Shown one piece after another: positions 1-5,772 of a stretch of DNA of 64,000 nucleotides; the first letter of the stretch is position 1, and each line of letters starts with the position of its first letter. Made by a program: the position numbers and the translations under genes. The DNA lies in NCBI RefSeq assembly GCF_000473325.1, contig NZ_KI421513.1, positions 10,717-74,716 of the forward strand, written 5' to 3'. Below the pieces are notes generated by a model that saw only the letters and a program-made list of their open reading frames with translations, searched no databases and was not told where the DNA came from. This DNA is from Leisingera caerulea DSM 24564. Its GTDB lineage: Bacteria; Pseudomonadota; Alphaproteobacteria; Rhodobacterales; Rhodobacteraceae.

Positions 1-367
1 CACGGGCCAGCTCAGCAATCATAACCGCCATCCGGCGCCCGCCATAGGTTTCCGGCAGGCAGGCAAGCGAAGCGGCCACCATATCAGCATCATGATGACG
101 CGGCGAACTGCCGCCGCCCTGAATGCGGCCCTTTACACCTAAGCGGGCCTGTTCGATCAAGATCCACTCCATCCCGAAACCGGGACGCGCACCGGTTTCC
201 CGCTCAATCTCGTCAAAGTCCAACCCGACCTTTTCGCGCTGAAATGCCCACTCGATCAGCTCCAGAGCGCTGACTTCCAGCTTGCCAGTGCGCGGCGCCC
301 GAACAGTCACGACAGCTGTCCGCTGATTTTGGGCAAATGCCTCTTGACGCGCGATTGCCACGTTCAT
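1..367 (-). CDS. phage protein of unknown function, partial
   Basis: The reading frame starts at ATG 367 (MNVAIARQEAFAQNQ...) after a GGAGGT ribosome site and runs off the left edge after 122 codons, so the C-terminus is missing. It shows no signal peptide or membrane segment. The segment ending HHDADMVAASLACLPETYG followed by a basic GGRRMAV stretch looks like an ordinary globular phage protein. The start overlaps the stop of a tiny upstream frame by ATGA, which suggests coupled translation. I do not recognise a family; position at the end of the replication/early arm is the only clue to role. Confidence 0.7.
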   Translation of the reverse strand, partial: MNVAIARQEAFAQNQRTAVVTVRAPRTGKLEVSALELIEWAFQREKVGLDFDEIERETGARPGFGMEWILIEQARLGVKGRIQGGGSSPRHHDADMVAASLACLPETYGGRRMAVMIAELAR

Positions 368-429
368 GCCCGCACCTCCGCCCGCTGCGCCCGCGCCTCT
401 GCGGCCACCACTGCTACATGCTCGCTCAC
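364..429 (-). CDS. possible 21-residue coupled small ORF
   Basis: A 22-codon frame begins with GTG overlapping the previous gene's stop (GTGA) and ends with TGA overlapping the next gene's start (ATGA). It would encode a highly charged Ala/Arg/Glu helix. The double four-base overlap fills the only gap in an otherwise contiguous operon, which is the main evidence. It may instead be a passive spacer that lets ribosomes reach the downstream GGAGGT site, which lies within it. Confidence 0.35.
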   Translation of the reverse strand: MSEHVAVVAAEARAQRAEVRA

Positions 430-1040
430 GCCTGCATCCCTTCCTTCAATCCAGCCCCTGCCCGGGCCGCTTTGCCTTCAATCACCCACGCTTCGCACTT
501 CTTCAGCGTGCGCTCATACCAGCGGACGAATTCGCCCTGGTCGTGGATATCCGGGAACCCGCGCGACCGGCGTTCCATGATCTTCTGATATTCGCTGTTG
601 AACTCGGCAGCCTGCCGCCGCACCCGGTCTTTCTCAGGCCCCTTTGCCGGTGGCCGCTTGTTGTCCCGCCAGAACAGGTATTCCGCCAGCAGCACACCGT
701 CCCGCATTGCCTCCGCACCGGCACGGGACCGGAACCACCCCAGCAGCTCCGGCAGCTCATCAAGCGGGCGGTACTCCAGCGCCTCCGCCCAGCCCATCAC
801 GGTTGCACGGCAAGGCCAAAAGCATTTCGCCGAGCCTTCGCCCTTGGTCTGCAGGGACTGCTGCAGGGCAATCAGCCCCTTGTCGCTCATGTAGGCGATG
901 GAGTCGGCCAGCCGGTCCAGCATCGCCCGTTGCCTGTCCTCCGGCGTGCCCTTCGGAAACCTGAAGCCCAATTCCTGCAGCGGCTGTATCACCAGCCTCC
1001 GCACCCGGGCGCGCTTGCTTTCGGTTTGGTCACTGCACAT
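426..1040 (-). CDS. hypothetical phage protein, 204 aa
   Basis: The frame starts MCSDQTESKRARVRRLVIQP and is rich in charged and aromatic residues with no membrane segment. A Cys-Phe-Trp-Pro-Cys motif lies near residue 75 and several Trp residues follow. It is the first gene after the 21-bp repeat region and is coupled to the small frame downstream. The N-terminal basic part and the position behind the replication genes would fit a DNA- or RNA-associated early protein, but I recognise no family and assign no function. Confidence 0.7.
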   Translation of the reverse strand: MCSDQTESKRARVRRLVIQPLQELGFRFPKGTPEDRQRAMLDRLADSIAYMSDKGLIALQQSLQTKGEGSAKCFWPCRATVMGWAEALEYRPLDELPELLGWFRSRAGAEAMRDGVLLAEYLFWRDNKRPPAKGPEKDRVRRQAAEFNSEYQKIMERRSRGFPDIHDQGEFVRWYERTLKKCEAWVIEGKAARAGAGLKEGMQA

Positions 1041-1192
1041 CTGCCTTCACCACTCCTTTTTTCTAAGCCTGTCCGACCTATCCACAGGCAGCCCGTTCCC
1101 GATGGCGCGACCCGTGAATATCTTTTCTTCTAATTTCGTTTCTTCTCTTTTCAGCGGTTACAGAAACGGCGCAAAAAAAGGGACAAACGGAA

Positions 1193-1276
1193 CAGAACAC
1201 GGGAAATTCCGTGTTTTTCCGGGAATGTTCTGTAATTTTCACGGAATATTCTGTGACTGTCACAGAATGCACAGAT
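1193..1276. repeat. four tandem 21-bp iteron-like repeats
   Basis: Four adjacent 21-bp units lie at 1193-1213, 1214-1234, 1235-1255 and 1256-1276. Their shared core on the + strand is roughly TTTTC-CGGAAT-TTCTGTG; units 2 and 3 agree at 16 of 21 positions and the outer units are weaker. The last junction also forms the palindrome ATTCTGTGAC-T-GTCACAGAAT. The 21-bp period is two helical turns, so a protein would bind the same face each time. Neighbours are a DnaA-domain gene and a DUF1376-like gene, which suggests a phage origin or an operator array. Confidence 0.7.
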
Positions 1277-1290
1277 TGCGCTAAGCCCGA

Positions 1291-1911
1291 TCACGGCGCG
1301 CACTCCATCTGGAATTCATCCAGGGCCGAACGTATGAATGGTTCGCGCCGCTGCGTTCGCGGATAACGCTCTTCCAGCCAATCGTTGAAGCGCTCAAGGA
1401 AGCCAGGCGCCCGCAGAAGCTGCCCTGCGCCGATCCGCCCCTCGATCATCTCGCGCAGATCCTTTAGCCGCTTGTTGTACTTACGCTCTTCCTGTTCAGC
1501 CTTGTTCTTCCGGCTCGACCCCAGCGCCTCGACAGCCACTTCCGTCACAACCGGATGCGCCCACCGGATATCCCCGTTGTCGCACCGCACCCGGTGCCAG
1601 TTGTGCAGCGGGGTAATCTTGCGTTCATTCAGCGCGTGCCACTTTTCCAGCGGCAACCGCAGCTCATAGGCCAATTGCTCATCATCGCAGGGCAGCGTGC
1701 CAATGGGCGTTTCATCCTGCGCAATGAAGAAGAGCAGCATTCCATACCAGCCAACATCAGGATCAGCCTTCCGGCGGAACTCGCTGGCCCGCCAGCGCTT
1801 GAGGTTCCATTGCAGGAAGTAGTGCGAGTCCAGCCGGTCACTTGCTGAAATCGGGTATTCCTCCAAATCCTCGGCATCGATCGGCTGCAGATGCCTTGCG
1901 TGTGCATTCAT
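1291..1911 (-). CDS. DUF1376/YdaU-like phage replication-associated protein
   Basis: The ATG at 1911 is chosen because AGGAAGGGCAGG lies just upstream; a TTG at 1941 would add ten residues. After a polar leader the protein has a segment (about residues 25-90) with SHYFLQWNLKRW...VGWYGMLLFFIAQDE..LPCDDEQLA...W, which resembles the DUF1376 winged-helix domain found in phage replication proteins. The rest is a basic, helical tail. It lies directly upstream of the 21-bp repeats and downstream of the DnaA-domain gene, so a role in phage replication initiation or primosome loading is plausible but inferred. Confidence 0.6.
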   Translation of the reverse strand: MNAHARHLQPIDAEDLEEYPISASDRLDSHYFLQWNLKRWRASEFRRKADPDVGWYGMLLFFIAQDETPIGTLPCDDEQLAYELRLPLEKWHALNERKITPLHNWHRVRCDNGDIRWAHPVVTEVAVEALGSSRKNKAEQEERKYNKRLKDLREMIEGRIGAGQLLRAPGFLERFNDWLEERYPRTQRREPFIRSALDEFQMECAP

Positions 1912-1970
1912 TGCCCTGCCCTTCCTCTTGTTTTGTTCCAACCCGCCCTGCAGCAGGTCGCCAGTTCCGG

Positions 1971-2399
1971 TCAGCCTCGGCCCGCGCGGACCGTCGAAAA
2001 CGGTCGCCCGTGCGCATGCTCATGCCGGATGAAATCTGCGCTGCCTGCGCGCTCCGCCAGTTGCCGCCGCAGCTCGTCGTAATCGGCCTTGATATCCGGC
2101 CGCTTCTGGCAGCGCTCCCGCACCTGCTTGAGGCCGAAACAAACTGTCGTGTGACACTGCAGGTGCAGGGCCTCAGCAATTTGCGGTGTACTCAGCGACG
2201 TGCGGCTCCTGATCATCGCCATTGCCATCTGCCGCGGCCAGGACACCCGGCGTTCACGGCTGGGGCCGGTTATCTCCCTCTTGCCGAGCCGGTAATAGAC
2301 GCGGACAACCTCGATAATTTCCGACACATGCAGCCGCCTCTTGGGCGACGGCACTTCTTGCCCCTGGGTCGTTTCGTCAAGCGCCTGAGGGTCAGCCAT
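1971..2399 (-). CDS. orphan DnaA domain IV (DNA-binding) protein
   Basis: Residues about 25-105 match the C-terminal DNA-binding domain of the initiator DnaA: the helix SEIIEVVRVYYRL, the basic PSRERRVSWPRQMAMAMIR stretch, TSLSTPQIAEAL and the signature HTTVCFGLKQVRE, the equivalent of the DnaA-box contact motif. The AAA+ ATPase part is absent; the protein is only 142 aa against about 450 for DnaA. Such domain-IV-only proteins occur in phages and may bind DnaA boxes to redirect or block host initiator. The start overlaps the end of the methyltransferase gene by eight bases, so the two are co-translated. Confidence 0.85.
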   Translation of the reverse strand: MADPQALDETTQGQEVPSPKRRLHVSEIIEVVRVYYRLGKREITGPSRERRVSWPRQMAMAMIRSRTSLSTPQIAEALHLQCHTTVCFGLKQVRERCQKRPDIKADYDELRRQLAERAGSADFIRHEHAHGRPFSTVRAGRG

Positions 2400-3063
2400 T
2401 GATCAGCACTCCCCGGTCAAACTCGGCAAGCCCAAGCCCGCCGTCTGGGTAATCCCCGTCCCGCTCCAACTGCCCGCGGCACGGTGGCACCCAATGCAGC
2501 TCCGTCACGCCAGAGCGGTGATCGGCCAGGAACACCACCCAGCAATAGGCCGTTGCAGTGCTGCCTTTCGGGGCCAGCCGCCCCTTGTGCATCACAACAC
2601 GTTCGGCGAACTGCAGGACAAAGGCTGGCGGGCATTTGGCAAACAGATCCTCATACCGCCGCTGGCCTTCCAGAAAGGCACTGCGCACCAGAAACGCGCA
2701 GCCCTCGCGGCTTGTCCGCACAGCCCGCATGATGAATTGCTCAGCAAGCTTGAACGGCGGGTTTGAAATCGTCCAATCAACCGCCGCCGGGTCGTCGCCC
2801 CAAAGGTAGTCCCTGACCGGGAACCCCGCGCCGTAGTCGTGAACGTCCGCCGCATCGACTTGGTCAAAGATATCAGCCAGGACGCGCACCATGTGCCCCC
2901 GGTTGGCTGCAGGCTCACGCCCCACGCCGCCAGCAGTGAACCCCTGCGACACTAAAAACTGCCACAGCGCCCGCGTGGCCCACGGCGGCGTCGGGAAATC
3001 GTCAAGGCTGCTGTGCGGCTCGCTCCGCTGCTGCATGACGGCACTGGACTGGTTTTGCCTCAT
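2392..3063 (-). CDS. phage DNA N6-adenine methyltransferase-like protein
   Basis: The protein begins with a DDFPTPPWATRALW segment, then EPAANRGHM (about residues 49-57, motif I for S-adenosylmethionine) and SNPPF (about residues 99-103, the catalytic motif IV of N6-adenine methylases). This order is that of small phage Dam-type enzymes. It would methylate adenine in phage or host DNA, protecting against restriction or timing replication. Its ATG overlaps the stop of the preceding gene (ATGA). Target sequence cannot be read from the protein. Confidence in the fold is good and in DNA rather than another substrate moderate. Confidence 0.75.
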   Translation of the reverse strand: MRQNQSSAVMQQRSEPHSSLDDFPTPPWATRALWQFLVSQGFTAGGVGREPAANRGHMVRVLADIFDQVDAADVHDYGAGFPVRDYLWGDDPAAVDWTISNPPFKLAEQFIMRAVRTSREGCAFLVRSAFLEGQRRYEDLFAKCPPAFVLQFAERVVMHKGRLAPKGSTATAYCWVVFLADHRSGVTELHWVPPCRGQLERDGDYPDGGLGLAEFDRGVLING

Positions 3064-3500
3064 CAGGAGCCCTCCCCATCCAGCAAATAGACCGGCTTGT
3101 GATCAGCCAGCGCGCAGCACGTTGCCCGCCAAACACAGGCAGAGGAATGCCAGCCCGGCACTGGCGGAATAATCACCAGGTCCGCATAGCGCAGAACGCT
3201 TTCCGGCTTGGCCTCTTCCAGCCCGCATTCAAACGCCAGATAAGCCGGAGAAATCGGCAGCACGCCAGAAGCGGCAAGCTGCCCCATCCATTCCAGCGCG
3301 ATATCGGCCGCCAGCACCGGCCCGCCATCATGGAGCGCATAGGGCGAGGCCAGACAGGCCAGCTTTCCCGCGGCATAAGCGCCCGCATCGGCCAGCATCA
3401 GCTTGTCCCGGAAGAGGCCAACAGGTCGCCAGAACCACCCGAGCCAGACCCAATCCGGGTGTTCCGGGAAATCCAGCGCCGTATCTGACAAATCACGCAT
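3063..3500 (-). CDS. DUF1937-like (nucleoside 2-deoxyribosyltransferase fold) protein
   Basis: The 145-aa protein has the CLASPYALHD motif (about residues 49-58), an aliphatic AADIALEWMGQL helix, then GVLPISPAYLAFEC and a C-terminal YADLVIIPPVPGWHSS..VWRATCCALADHKPVYLL block. This pattern is that of the DUF1937/DUF4406 proteins, related in fold to nucleoside 2-deoxyribosyltransferases, common in phages and possibly involved in nucleotide salvage or modification. The ATG at 3500 follows GAGGGGG. Only 15 bases separate it from the U-tract of a terminator hairpin, so expression probably needs transcription through that hairpin. Confidence 0.6.
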   Translation of the reverse strand: MRDLSDTALDFPEHPDWVWLGWFWRPVGLFRDKLMLADAGAYAAGKLACLASPYALHDGGPVLAADIALEWMGQLAASGVLPISPAYLAFECGLEEAKPESVLRYADLVIIPPVPGWHSSACVWRATCCALADHKPVYLLDGEGS

Positions 3501-3515
3501 GCACTACCCCCTCGC

Positions 3516-3552
3516 AAAAAGGGGCGCACAGCGAAACACTCGCTGCGCGCCC
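3516..3552 (-). terminator. Rho-independent terminator before the DUF1937-methyltransferase-DnaA-IV operon
   Basis: On the - strand a 12-bp stem (arms 3552-3541 and 3533-3522) with a 7-base loop is followed by TTTTTG. The single non-Watson-Crick pair is G.U on the - strand but A.C on the + strand, which supports - strand function. The U-tract ends about 15 bases before the next start codon, leaving no room for a new promoter. Confidence 0.75.
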
Positions 3553-3569
3553 TAGTCCAACAGGGAGGG

Positions 3570-3603
3570 AAAAGGGGGCTGCTTGCAGGTACGCCTGCCC
3601 CCG
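3570..3603 (-). terminator. second, upstream terminator-like hairpin
   Basis: On the - strand GGGGGC and GCCCCC arms (or the nested GCAGG-CCTGC stem) form a hairpin followed by CCTTTTCC. It lies 18 bases ahead of the stronger terminator, so the leader holds two terminators in tandem. It overlaps the open frame from GTG 3729, so its folding could depend on translation. Confidence 0.55.
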
Positions 3604-3654
3604 TTCGGCGTGTCCCCGAGGTCTGCCCTCCTCGACACCTGCTGCATTTTCGCA

Positions 3655-3687
3655 GACAACCGGGAACTGTTCAAAGCCCCGGCTGCC
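3655..3687 (-). promoter_or_regulatory. leader hairpin 1, paired with hairpin 2 at 4397-4429
   Basis: On the - strand GGCAGCCGGG (3687-3678) pairs with CCCGGTTGTC (3664-3655) over ten base pairs, two of them G.U; on the + strand those two would be A.C mismatches. The downstream - strand flank CTGCGAAAA resembles that of hairpin 2 (CTGCGAAAT). The 5' arm extended to 12 nt also matches, by complementarity, the 3' arm of hairpin 2. This looks like one member of a duplicated regulatory RNA element upstream of tandem terminators. Confidence 0.5.
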
Positions 3688-3712
3688 TACCGCCGCCTTC
3701 GGAAAGTAACCG

Positions 3713-4153
3713 ATGGACAGCGTCTTCACCCCATGACAACTTCTGACTGTTTCCACACAACCAGAAACCACAGAACGAAAGAATTCAGTCACGACAGAAG
3801 TAAAATTCGGCAACGGCTCCGTCAGCTTTGTCAGCGCGGTAGACGCCACGCCCGCCAGCTCCAAAACCGAAAGCAATGTGACCATCCACAACGCGGAACA
3901 GCCGGGAACTCCAGCGCACTTCGAAGTAAGCCACATGATCAGCGCCTCATCTGAGCAGAATGGACTGCTGACCCGGAACACCTTCCACTGGACAACGCTG
4001 CTTCCAGCCGATTCAAACGCTCTTCCATACATTCGAGTTGAAGACGAAGCTGCGCATCAGATTGCGGGTGCACTACGTGAACTTGCGGATGCGGTTGAAG
4101 CAGACGTTGAGCGCGCTGACGCAGAGCGCGCCCAACGCGCTGAAGAAGACTGA
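3713..4153 (+). pseudogene. phage coiled-coil protein gene interrupted by an in-frame TGA
   Basis: An ATG at 3713 with GGAAAG upstream reads MDSVFTP and then TGA at 3734-3736, after which the same frame stays open to 4153 (QLLTVSTQPETTERKNSVTTEV... then NVTIHNAEQPGTPAHFEV...). The downstream part looks strongly coding and ends in an acidic coiled coil (AGALRELADAVEADVERADA). No standard start codon lies between the TGA and GTG 3878. A CGA-to-TGA change would explain it. Alternatives are a shortened product from GTG 3878 or a start I cannot see. Function is unknown. Confidence 0.5.
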
Positions 4154-4347
4154 GGCTTCCAGGCATAAGTGTATCCTCTTGCTGACCGGGGCCTGCGGTC
4201 CGCAAGGCCCTATCAATCCCGGCTGTGAGAGCATCACGGCAGAAACCCTCATCGGGAATAGCGGCAGCCGGGGCGAGCCCACGCTCCCGGCCGCCCGCAC
4301 GCTGCACCCCGTTGTCATCAGATGCAGGAGGGTTCCCGAAATGGCCG

Positions 4348-4371
4348 TTTTCTGGACGGGCAGCGGTCATT
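4348..4371. repeat. 23-bp motif, copy 1 of 3
   Basis: On the + strand the copy reads TTTTCTGGACGGGCAGCGGT followed by CATT. Further copies lie at 4942-4964 and, more diverged, 5427-5449. On the - strand the second and third copies begin at the stop codon of a gene, and this one at the stop of a 35-codon open frame. Role unknown; candidates are a 3' stabilising element or a + strand regulatory site, since copies 1 and 2 lie 100-160 bp before + strand genes. Confidence 0.5.
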
Positions 4372-4396
4372 GCGCACCCCCTTCAAGAATTTCGCA

Positions 4397-4429
4397 GGCA
4401 ACCGGGGCTTGTCCGCCGCCCCGATTGCC
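4397..4429 (-). promoter_or_regulatory. leader hairpin 2, paralog of hairpin 1
   Basis: On the - strand GGCAATCGGGGC (4429-4418) pairs with GCCCCGGTTGCC (4408-4397) over 12 base pairs with one U.G pair, which on the + strand would be an A.C mismatch. Loop is 9 nt. It shares arm sequence and the CTGCGAAA flank with hairpin 1, with base changes that keep pairing. It also lies 44 bp upstream of the + strand start at 4473, so a role in that gene's leader is an alternative. Confidence 0.5.
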
Positions 4430-4472
4430 TGCACCTTCCGCGGTACTCCACAACGCAACGAAAGGGATTCTC

Positions 4473-4733
4473 ATGAGCGCCGAGTTGGACGAACTTGACT
4501 TGATCGAAATGCTGACAGACCGGCTGGCCAATGCGAATGACAGGATCAAAGCCTTAGAGGACACCGTTTTTGTTGTTCTGAGGATCTTCGACACTATGGA
4601 GGGCGACAAGATTTCTGGCGCCCTCAAGATCCTTGCCGACAGCCGCCGGAAGGCAGGCAATCCCGAAATCGCCGCGGTGCACGAAGAGAACATTGACGCC
4701 TTGGCCAAGTCCAAAAGCATCATGCGGCACTGA
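4473..4733 (+). CDS. small acidic coiled-coil phage protein, 86 aa
   Basis: The start is ATG 4473 after GAAAGGG. The protein opens MSAELDELDLIEMLTDRLA and continues with ANDRIKALEDTVFVVLRIF, a heptad-like coiled coil, then a charged helical tail. It is a separate gene inside a longer open frame that begins upstream without support. Orientation is opposite to the leftward operon. I recognise no family; a small oligomeric regulator or adaptor is possible. Its start overlaps, head to head, a - strand 35-codon frame that I did not accept. Confidence 0.7.
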   Translation: MSAELDELDLIEMLTDRLANANDRIKALEDTVFVVLRIFDTMEGDKISGALKILADSRRKAGNPEIAAVHEENIDALAKSKSIMRH

Positions 4734-4758
4734 CGAGCGCAGCCACAGAAAGCCTCAA

Positions 4759-4869
4759 TCAGGGCCTCAGAAACCGGTGCAGGGCATCCAAAAACCCAGG
4801 AATTTCCCACGCTTTCGGCTCCTGCCCGATGGCATTTAGAGCTTGTCGAATTTTCTCTCTTCGATCCAC
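4759..4869 (-). CDS. possible 36-residue phage protein
   Basis: A GTG start at 4869 follows a near-perfect TTGGAGGTGAAAACA ribosome site. The product (VDRREKIRQALNAIGQ, then a WEIPGFLDALHRFL segment) looks like two amphipathic helices with an aromatic core. It is too short to place in a family. The ribosome site is the best in this part of the region and is the main reason to list it. No gene lies opposite on the + strand. Confidence 0.5.
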   Translation of the reverse strand: MDRREKIRQALNAIGQEPKAWEIPGFLDALHRFLRP

Positions 4870-4941
4870 TGTTTTCACCTCCAATTTTGGTTGACAGAAC
4901 GTCGCAAGGCACCAGGCAAGGCGCCGTATTCTTCCAGCGGC

Positions 4942-4964
4942 TTTCTGGACGGGCGCCGGTCATT
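4942..4964. repeat. 23-bp motif, copy 2 of 3
   Basis: On the + strand this copy reads TTTCTGGACGGGCGCCGGTC followed by ATT. It differs from copy 1 at only a few positions. On the - strand it starts at the TGA of the 61-residue frame ending at 4960. Confidence 0.5.
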
Positions 4965-5145
4965 CGCCGCCACCTGCGGCAGGAGCAAATTCGTACCGAC
5001 GCGTGACTTCGTAACCGCTGTCCGCATCCACCCAACGGAATTCCACCGTTGCCAACCGGTCAGAAAAGGCAGCCAAAAGGTTGCGCTCAACCTCATTAAC
5101 CTGACCATCAGGAGAACTCTTACCAATGATATCAGTTTCAGACAT
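4960..5145 (-). CDS. small phage protein, 61 aa, overlapping a divergent gene
   Basis: The product (MSETDIIGKSSPDGQ..., then ATVEFRWVDADSGYEVTRRY, ending AGGGE) reads like a beta-rich small protein and is preceded by GAGGA. Its first 20 bases overlap the start of the + strand zinc-ribbon gene at 5126, so the two genes are divergent with overlapping 5' ends. Either could be a shadow, but both translations look coding. No family recognised. Confidence 0.5.
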   Translation of the reverse strand: MSETDIIGKSSPDGQVNEVERNLLAAFSDRLATVEFRWVDADSGYEVTRRYEFAPAAGGGE

Positions 5146-5413
5146 TCTGAAGATCCTCGACAAAGCACCGATTTGGACGACGCTGAAAGAAATGCCCCAG
5201 CGCATCGAGGCCCTGGAGGCCCGGGTCGCCGAACTGGAGGCAAAACCGGCAAAGGCGGAGCACCTCGAAACCTGCGAACTCTGCGGCAAGCCCGCCAAGG
5301 TGACGGACCTGAAAGATCACCCGCATTTCGGCACTTTCGGCGTGAAACTTCGCACGGTAACTTGCGAAGACGGGCACTCGATTGAGTACAAGTGGGACCC
5401 CAACAAGCAGTAA
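5126..5413 (+). CDS. coiled-coil and zinc-ribbon-like small phage protein, 95 aa
   Basis: Residues 1-45 form an amphipathic N-terminus and coiled coil (LPQ-like helix then RIEALEARVAELEAKP). A Cys-x2-Cys pair (CELCGK, about residues 51-54) is followed by HPHFGTFGVKLRTVTC and EDGHS, which together resemble a small zinc-binding module with a Cys/His second half. Similar short proteins are common in Rhodobacterales prophages, but I know of no assigned function. AGGAG lies upstream at a longish distance. The start overlaps the divergent 61-residue frame. Confidence 0.8.
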   Translation: MISVSDILKILDKAPIWTTLKEMPQRIEALEARVAELEAKPAKAEHLETCELCGKPAKVTDLKDHPHFGTFGVKLRTVTCEDGHSIEYKWDPNKQ

Positions 5414-5426
5414 GGGCGACCAGCCG

Positions 5427-5449
5427 TATTCAGGACGGGCGGCACTCAT
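5427..5449. repeat. 23-bp motif, copy 3 of 3 (diverged)
   Basis: On the + strand TATTCAGGACGGGCGGCACT then CATC aligns with copies 1 and 2. On the - strand it begins directly at the TGA that ends the 5449-5772 gene, the same placement as copy 2. Confidence 0.4.
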
Positions 5450-5772
5450 CACGCCGCCCTCGCCAGCGCATCACCGAAAAACGCAGCCGCGCCCGGATCG
5501 GTCAGCATGACCAGCAGAGCGGTGTGGCTGGCGGGCGCGGTCACCGCGCCCCACCAGTTCAGCGCGGTCTGAAAGCTCACATCGCAGAACAGCGCAACCT
5601 CGCGCGGGCTGCGGAAGCGGGCGCGGAAGTAGGCAGACCAAAGATCAGGTGCAGCAGCCTTCAGCGCATAGGGGTCAAACTGATTTGACCAAGACTTTTG
5701 ACCGGCCGCCGCGCCACGCTCACCGCATGGCACATCATTGTTCACAATCAGGGTCAGGCGGGGGCGGCTCAT
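5449..5772 (-). CDS. hypothetical phage protein with HTH-like segment, 107 aa
   Basis: The protein has a short basic N-terminus, then SPREVALFCDVSFQTALNWW (about residues 53-72), which has the spacing of a helix-turn-helix, and an Ala-rich C-terminus. GGGAGG precedes the ATG at 5772, which overlaps the stop of the Cro-like gene (ATGA). As second gene of the leftward operon it may be a transcription or replication regulator, but the family is not recognised. Confidence 0.7.
   Translation of the reverse strand: MSRPRLTLIVNNDVPCGERGAAAGQKSWSNQFDPYALKAAAPDLWSAYFRARFRSPREVALFCDVSFQTALNWWGAVTAPASHTALLVMLTDPGAAAFFGDALARAA

Noticed and set aside
1078..1272. 64-codon - strand frame with heptad repeats (SVTVTEY, SVKITEH)
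   Set aside because: The heptads come directly from the 21-bp DNA repeats. There is no good ribosome site and the rest looks non-coding.
1193..1276. CRISPR array
   Set aside because: Repeats are 21 bp, tandem without spacers and diverged; no cas genes lie nearby.
3493..4032. 179-codon - strand frame
   Set aside because: Most of it is antisense to the coding part of the interrupted + gene at 3713-4153. Only the last part (from GTG 3729) is kept as a possible leader peptide in a finding.
3939..4370. 143-codon - strand frame with a good GGGGGTG ribosome site at 4370
   Set aside because: It overlaps the coiled-coil end of the + strand gene antisense, and its sequence is Arg/Gln/Pro-rich noise. 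The ribosome site remains unexplained.
4367..4474. 35-codon - strand frame MRIPFVALW... ending EILEGGAQ
   Set aside because: It overlaps hairpin 2 and the start of the + gene at 4473; no independent support.
5016..5075. third hairpin of the 3655/4397 type near ACCGTTGCCAACCGGT
   Set aside because: The bases lie inside a coding frame, arms do not match the family, and flanks are different.
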